Shown here: piece by piece, positions 57,989-64,000 of the stretch
How the letters are laid out: the number at the start of each line of letters is the position of its first letter
Numbering within the stretch: the stretch's first letter is position 1
Assembly: GCA_025331435.1 (NCBI GenBank)
Contig: JAIWNI010000092.1
Location: 1-64,000 of the forward strand
Direction: 5' to 3'
DNA length: 64,000 bases
Source of the DNA: Choanephora cucurbitarum
Taxonomy: Eukaryota; Mucoromycota; Mucoromycetes; Mucorales; Choanephoraceae
Notes under the pieces: model-generated
The model's database searches: none
Told to the model about the DNA's origin: nothing
Seen by the model: only the letters and a program-made list of their open reading frames with translations
Program-made: the position numbers and the translations under genes

Positions 57989-60644
57989 TTAAGCTGTAGA
58001 TGATTCATGATCAATCTTTGCCTGAAGGTCTCTAATGGCTGCCTTGACTGAATCTTCCCAATTAGCATCAGATTGATTGACAACAATCTGAGAAGAAGCA
58101 TCGCGTTTATCTTCAATGATAACATGATTAGGCTCATCCCAGACTTCAATACGAGGATTTAGCTTGTTAGGACCAAGATTGAGTACTTCTTCTACAGGAC
58201 GATGATGTTCACCATTTAAAGAAGGGAGATGACTAAACACTCTTCGGAGAGTCTCATAGGTTCGAGAATTCACCGTCTCATCTGATCCATTCTCCATGGC
58301 TTCTTTACCTACATTACGACGGAAGAGATTACGAAGACCACCATTGTTCTGTTCTTCATCTTCCTCATTTGTCTTGTTTCGATTCATCCAACTTCTGAAA
58401 CTAGAGACACTGGCCTCATTTCTCTCTAGATTGCTCTGGGGATTGGCTCGAGGCTTTAAGGGTTCTAGGAATCGAATGCTTTGAGATTCATTGGCACCTG
58501 TAGGCAGACCCAGTTGTTTGTTCTTGACAGATTCATAGGCTGTATCTTCAGATTCATCAGGCAAGAAATCTTCTTCCTTCAGTCCATCTTCCTCTTCCTC
58601 ATCCTGATGCATCTGAATGGTGTAGGTGGGTGTTGATTGGACAGCTGCTTGACGACCATCGTCTTGTTGGAAGGGATCGTTATGGATGGTGTTGGCCAGG
58701 GTATTGCGTTTCAACTGAGCCATGGCTTCTGAGTATTCAGGCTGGTTGCGTTCATCTTCTGATTTACGCAGATTGACTGTCTGACCAAATTGAAGCTTAG
58801 GCAAACGACGGATCTGACCACTGCCGGTACTGGCAATGGATAGGGTACGGGTACGAATACGCTTACCGATCTTGAAGAGAGGGATGGTGGTGCCGTGTAC
58901 TAATGTAGAGGAGAGCACGATAAAGAGGACAACGGGACTGATCAGTTCAATCGTCACTGGCTTTTCTGTCTCTTCAGCATAGATCTCGAGCATTTCTTCC
59001 TTAGCGATCATGGCCAAGAAGACAGCACCAACACCCATAGGACCAAACCAGCCACTGAAGATGGCTTCACGGTATGTCTTCATGGCAGGCATCACTGGTT
59101 TCAACAAGACCAAGGCAGGTAATCGTCTGAAGACAAGGATGAGAATGGCAATGACAACCAATCGCCATGGTGTCAAACCTAATTCGGGATTACCAAAATC
59201 AGACCAAGGCTAGAGAGATGTTAGTTCAACAGAAACATGCTTCTGATTGTTAAATTACTTTACAATGATAGCACCAATATAGATAAAGACAGCCAAGTTC
59301 AACATCATGTCGATCACTTCTTGGAAATGAGCTTCTTCAGTCTCCTGTCTGAACCAATCATCCCATGAAAAGGCGTTACCGGCCACAAAGCAGGCCAGAA
59401 GATCATCACTTCCTGAGAAACCAGTCATGCTCATCAAGAATAACTTGTTCAGCTATTAGTTCACAGTAACATTTGACTATCTAATTATTTACCGCTAATG
59501 CAATTGCAAAACACAAGAAAGAGGGTTTATCGATCAAATGGCTAATATAGAGTCAATGAGTGATTGAATAGAGGACATGTCCCTTGTTCTACTTACTTCT
59601 TTTCAGACCATTGCAAAATCTTTCGAGCAACATAACCCACTACCAAGCCAATCACACATGAAAGGGCAATTTGAAACAAGAGTGTCAGGTAGATCCATTT
59701 ACCAATGGCCGTTCCCACGTTAGGCTCACTAATTAAGAAGAGAGCTAAAAAGAGAAAGGGGAAACCCATGCCATCATTGGCACCACTAATAAATAGATGA
59801 TGATTAACAAGATTCATTTGATTATGTTGTCACTTTTACCTTTCTGCAGATAATGCATTTCGAATATGAGCAGGTACATGTTTCTCAGCAAATCGGCCTT
59901 TGACTACAGAGTTTGCTAAAATCTATAAAATGCCATTTTAGTATATTTAAAATTTTTTTTTTTGGAAATTACGCAACTGGATCAGTAGGACAAACACAGG
60001 CAGCAATGACAAGTGCATGAAGCTAAAAGAAGTGTATGAGTCATAAATGAAAGTGAATTTAAAAAGGGTCAACGTACATAGTTGATTGGTGGCACTAACC
60101 ACCAAATAAACAATCCACTGACTAACCACATAAACACCATGATGGGAATCAATAGCATAAACATCGTAAGCCACTCTTTTTTCATATAATGTCTATTCTT
60201 CAATAAGTAAAATTGATTCACAATCCATTAGAAATCACTTACTTTGGAAGTTCAATGCCTACAGCCATTACCTAAGAAATGAATAAGCATCAACGGAATT
60301 TTTGTTTTATTTTTTTGTGAAACTCTCTCTTTACTTGAATAGCCAAAATACATCTTGTCAACTCTTTTGTAATTTCATCTGTATCATTCCAACTATGAGG
60401 ATTGAATCCATTGGCCACTAATGGACCCGCAATAATACCCACAATCAGTGCTACAACTAAAAAAAAAAAAAATTAATATAGGGCTAACATAAGATTTAAA
60501 AAATGATTTACAGGCTTCAGAAAGGAAACATCTTTCTTTGATGAACATGGAAACATAACCGAAAAACAAGATAAAGCCACTTAAGATGGCTATGGCAATC
60601 GTGAATGTCGAGAATTCTCCCGGATAAATATGCAATGCACTCAT
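57989..60644 (-). CDS. Plasma-membrane Na+/H+ antiporter (Nha1/Sod2 type)
   Basis: Eight or so exons encode about 760 aa. It starts MSALHIYPGEFSTFTIAIAI with a hydrophobic N-terminal half. Transport-core segments include HALVIAACVCPTDPVLANSV, GANDGMGFPFLFLALFLISE and MTGFSGSDDLLACFVAGNAF, with the paired Asp residues typical of CPA antiporters, then SGWFGPMGVGAVFLAMIAKE and TLVHGTTIPLFKIGKRI. The C-terminal 300 aa are hydrophilic and acidic, as in yeast Nha1, with SIRFLEPLKPRANPQS-like stretches. The protein exports Na+, Li+ and K+ in exchange for protons and supports salt and pH tolerance. Introns are short and most joins look clean. Confidence 0.88.
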
Positions 60645-62103
60645 GCTTTTTGAAGCTTAATCTTAAGCTTTTTTTTTAAAAAAAATCTATAGAGTGTCTT
60701 CAAAAAAAAAAGAAAGGCTAGAAAGAGAAGAAGAGAAAGAAAAGAAGAAAAATATGAAATTATAGATAATGATGCGTGATTTCAATCTCAGACAATCCGC
60801 TTTCTTTTTGATCATGACATGCAGAACTTGAAACTCTATGATTTCGAATAAAGATATCTTGCTTAGGCAGTTTCATTGCAAACACATCCTCCTTATCGAA
60901 ACAAACAGTTCTCTCTCTCTCTTCTTCTTTTTGTTTATTTGAGATTAAAAGTGCGCTAAACTATATTAGGAAAATAAGTTGCCTCATGGTATCATGCTTC
61001 CTATTTTCCACTTGTTATGATCAATAAGATATAAGGACAACAATAGCAGAACTAAAGTATCAAGAGAGAGAAAGCAGAGAAGAGAAGCCAATGTAGACAC
61101 AATGGAAAAGGATGACTTGAACGTCTTTTATTATCTTGATCAGACGTCATTTCACTCTAAAAAAAAAAAGAGTGTGTAGGTTTCAGTGAAAAAAAAAAAA
61201 AAGATTGAATTGACTTACTTTTTAAAAGAAATCTTTATTTATCCGAACAATTCGTCTTTTAACAAATAAATGGATCTACTTTTAAAATGATCACTTTTCA
61301 CTGGATAGATCGGTCCTTGAAATCCAAAGAACGGGGGGGGGGGGGGGTTTAAAGTACAAGAAGAGGAATCAAGGCAGTTTGATTGAGTCATTCAGTAGAA
61401 ACATGAATGACATAATCTCAGTTGGAGCTATTATAGAGTCAAAGAAAAAACATGTAACAGTTTGCCTAGAGATCACCTCTTGAGAAGGAAAGGCTATCCT
61501 AGTCTATAGTTACTAGAAACTAGTCAAGATTTGATAAACACAGTGAATCAGTCCATCCTCTAGAAGACTGGGATTCAACCTGATAAGAATCGGACCGACA
61601 GAAATCCATAAAATCATCGGTTCTGTGTAACCCAAATTCAATCTTGGATAGACATAAGCAGTAAATCGATACAGGTTGTTGATCTTTTGCTTTGAGCCCA
61701 TATCTTTTTTTTTCATTTGGAGTTGGTTCAATTTTACGAGTTGTATGGTGGATAAGAAATTGAGAGTGATGTAGCATTTCTTTCAGATCTTTAGGCTAGT
61801 GTGTTCAATAAAGATAAATGCTATTTTATTGTTGCATACAGACAAAAAAAGGAAGTATCGAATCTTTGGAGATATCAAGAGGTTTATAGAAAAGAAATCT
61901 TGTATTAAATAGACTAATGCTTTCCCCCCCCCCTTTTTTTTTGGGTTCCTTAAATCCAGAAAACAAGAGATTGTTCAGCCAATTAGATTCATGTAACTCA
62001 TTTAGTTGATAGAAATGACGGAGATTTACAGATCATTCTTTCTATAGAAAGTTTGTTTATATTGATCCAATTTTTTTTCTAAGCCTAATTTCTTTTTTTT
62101 TTA
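60645..62103. other. 1.5-kb intergenic region
   Basis: Promoter of the antiporter gene on the left, 3' flank of the SDR gene on the right. Notable sequence includes a run of 15 G at 61333-61347, a C run near 61925-61933 and a CCAAT box at 61979-61983. Overlapping short minus-strand frames at 61513-61777 have no motif and are not called. Confidence 0.45.
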
Positions 62104-63051
62104 TTATTGTAGTTTGCTTGCAATCATCTCTTCAGATACTTTCCAAAGCTTTTCGGCTAATGCCTTATTATCTACATGCTGACTACGGAATCTAGTTTCA
62201 ATCGTGTTATCACCATAATATTCACCCTTCACAACATCAGGCGAGACAGCACAATACACAGTGGTTGAGGCACCTTCAGGAAGATACTTGACATTGGCGA
62301 GATCAATAAGAAAAGAGGTCGTCTTCTTTACGTTCCATACCATGTCAAATAAAGCACGGGGACCAAGATTACGACCGAGATTAGTGGCAACAGCACCAGG
62401 ATGAACACTTGTCACAGTCACATCAACACCTTCCAGTCGACGTTGAAGCTCTTTTGCATGAAGGATATTGGCCAATTTCGATTGTCCATAGACCATAAAG
62501 GGACTGTAGTGCTTTTCACCATAGAGATTATCAAAGTCAATACCCTCCTTGCTCTCAAAAAAGAAGCTGCCAGAGGAAGTGAGGTTGACGATACGAGCAG
62601 GCGCACTTGCCTTGATCTTGTCTAGGAGAAGTGAAGTCAGGTAGAAATGACCGAGATGGTTGACACCGAATTGAGATTCAAATCCATCTTTGGTGAACTG
62701 TTTGGGACATGCCATGATGCCAGCATTGTTGATCAGTAGATGGAGTGGGATATTCAGGGCCAAGAAGTCTGTTGCAAATCGTTTGATGGATGAGAGATCA
62801 CTTAGATCAAGTTGCATAGGTACCAAATCAGCTTCAGGGACTGTCTTTTTGATGTGGTCGATTGCTCCATTTGATTTCTCAAGTGTACGGCATGGTATGA
62901 TTACCTTGGCACCAAATTTAGAAAAGACTCGAGCAGTCTCCAGACCTGTGCCAGAATTGGAGCCAGTGACAATGGCTACCTTACCCTTTAAGTCAACATT
63001 GTAGAATTCAGCAATTTGTTCAGCAGTTGTTCTTGATGTGATAGAATTCAT
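62104..63051 (-). CDS. Short-chain dehydrogenase/reductase
   Basis: This single-exon frame of 315 aa starts MNSITSRTTAEQIAEFYNVD. The Rossmann NAD(P) motif is VAIVTGSNSGTGLETARVFS (TGxxxGxG). LLINNAGIMACPKQFTKDGF, the active-site Ser (NLTSSGSFFFES) and the catalytic YGQSKLANILH (YxxxK) follow, then SVHPGAVATNLGRNLG. It resembles retinol dehydrogenase/WWOX-type SDRs of fungi, which reduce or oxidise lipid-derived carbonyls; the substrate is unknown. The frame is intact. The stop is at 62104-62106. Upstream, a run of TATATA (63114-63124) precedes the start by about 65 bp. Confidence 0.92.
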   Translation of the reverse strand: MNSITSRTTAEQIAEFYNVDLKGKVAIVTGSNSGTGLETARVFSKFGAKVIIPCRTLEKSNGAIDHIKKTVPEADLVPMQLDLSDLSSIKRFATDFLALNIPLHLLINNAGIMACPKQFTKDGFESQFGVNHLGHFYLTSLLLDKIKASAPARIVNLTSSGSFFFESKEGIDFDNLYGEKHYSPFMVYGQSKLANILHAKELQRRLEGVDVTVTSVHPGAVATNLGRNLGPRALFDMVWNVKKTTSFLIDLANVKYLPEGASTTVYCAVSPDVVKGEYYGDNTIETRFRSQHVDNKALAEKLWKVSEEMIASKLQ

Positions 63052-64000
63052 TTGTATGATTAAATAGAGTTATTATTAAGCAAAAAATAAGAAAAATCCC
63101 AAAAAAAAAAAGAATATATATATACTCTTTTTCCTAAGGTATTGCGCGTACGTCACTTTTTGCTATTTTGGGTCAAGTAGTTTCTTATTTTGTAAAATGC
63201 GTATAAAAAAGAGAGATGGTGAGACGAAAATAAGGTTTTAACAATTAGTTAGGTATTATAGACTACGCCAATGCTGATATACTTGTATTATTAATCAACT
63301 GTTGATTATGTACATTGTAATACGTTTAATTGACACACTGTATATGTCTATTTTCTTTAAACATCGTTATATTTTGCTGTCTTTTTTTTCGTATACATTT
63401 GTCTTCAAACAGTATATCCATAACCTCCATGTATTAGGTATACTTTCTATTATCTCGAGATTGTTGGCTGTCTCTTCTTTTTTTTTTTTTTACGTATTGC
63501 TAATTTGAAACTGTAAGAAAGCTGCTGTTTTGAAGAAAAAAGATTCTTTCTTGAGATCTTGATAGTGTTTCATCTTCTTGTTGTCAAGTTGACCTTGGCT
63601 ACCTATTGACTTTCAAGTTGACCCTATTTTGTTTCTTTTTGAAAGAAGGGTAAAAAGAAAATGAAGGCCAGGCAATAAATGTGTTCTCTCTCTAAAACCA
63701 GAGAGAAAGATACAAGAGACATGGTTTTAATTGGTTCACCATGAAGAGAGCAGGTCATGACAAACAAGCCAAAAAAGAAATGTACTGCTTTCTACTAAAA
63801 AACAAACTAATAGACAAGGAGCAAATGAATATCTCTTGTAATCAGTAGTAGACAAATGAAAAGAGAAATGCATGGAAGAGCTTGATGATGGATACTGGTA
63901 TAGATAGTACAGTCAACGGCACTTGGCTTTTTTTTTTTGGAGGGGCTGGACATCATGTTCATCATCATCTAGGCTATTGAGAAACAATTAGATCACGCCT
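63052..64000. other. Intergenic region to window end
   Basis: It contains the SDR promoter, with a TATATATATA stretch near 63114-63124, and on the other strand a TATAAAAA (63202-63209). No coding frame with a recognised motif was found up to the window end; a 68-aa frame at 63302-63508 is hydrophobic and homopolymer-driven. Confidence 0.4.

Noticed and set aside
61513..61777. Two overlapping minus-strand frames of 72 and 85 aa
   Set aside because: They cover the same DNA in two frames, show no family motif, and neither has a convincing leader.

Overview
The window looks like nuclear DNA of an early-diverging filamentous fungus, most likely Mucoromycota (Mucorales-like). It is AT-rich, its genes are densely packed and split by short introns (about 45-90 nt, GTAAG...TAG), homopolymers are long, leaders before start codons are pyrimidine-rich, and one gene at 36.7-38.6 kb belongs to a multicopy family I recognise only from Mucorales. 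No rRNA, tRNA or CRISPR signal was found by eye.

Layout. 0-5 kb: five conserved host genes (mitochondrial phosphate carrier, WBP2/GRAM-like protein, NRG1-type C2H2 factor, zeta-class GST, Dpb4-like histone-fold protein). Each carries one or more 1-2 nt indels that break the frame, whereas most host genes further right read cleanly. 7-10.7 kb: SAM methyltransferase and the PP2A scaffold subunit. 11.5-23.7 kb: a nested mobile-element island. It holds a complete KDZ-type DNA transposon (175-bp terminal inverted repeats with no mismatch seen, 7-bp target duplication, two genes), then a Tc1-like DDE transposase gene split by a 4-kb MULE, whose transposase appears to be spliced to a C-terminal OTU-type cysteine protease, then a 105-bp-arm foldback. 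24.6-30 kb: nucleotide-sugar transporter and a BTB plus CAP-Gly protein. 32.7-38.6 kb: a decayed CACTA/Plavaka-like transposase gene interrupted by a solo LTR with a 5-bp target duplication, next to the Mucorales-family gene. 39.2-40.6 kb: an exact 396-bp tandem duplication and transposase relics. 41.5-63 kb: ordinary genes (siderophore-type MFS transporter, COG2, FkbM methyltransferase, CYLD/USP-like deubiquitinase, bHLH factor, 2OG-Fe(II) oxygenase, forkhead factor, Na+/H+ antiporter, SDR).

The host genes cover Golgi traffic and glycosylation (COG2, nucleotide-sugar transporter), phosphatase signalling (PP2A-A), DNA replication (Dpb4), ion homeostasis (Nha1, siderophore MFS) and transcription control (NRG1-like, bHLH, forkhead). 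They do not form one pathway. The most unusual content is the mobile-element island, above all the MULE transposase-OTU fusion and the arrays of roughly 20-bp-spaced motifs inside the terminal repeats of both elements.

All family calls come from reading motifs by eye. Exon boundaries are approximate unless given explicitly.
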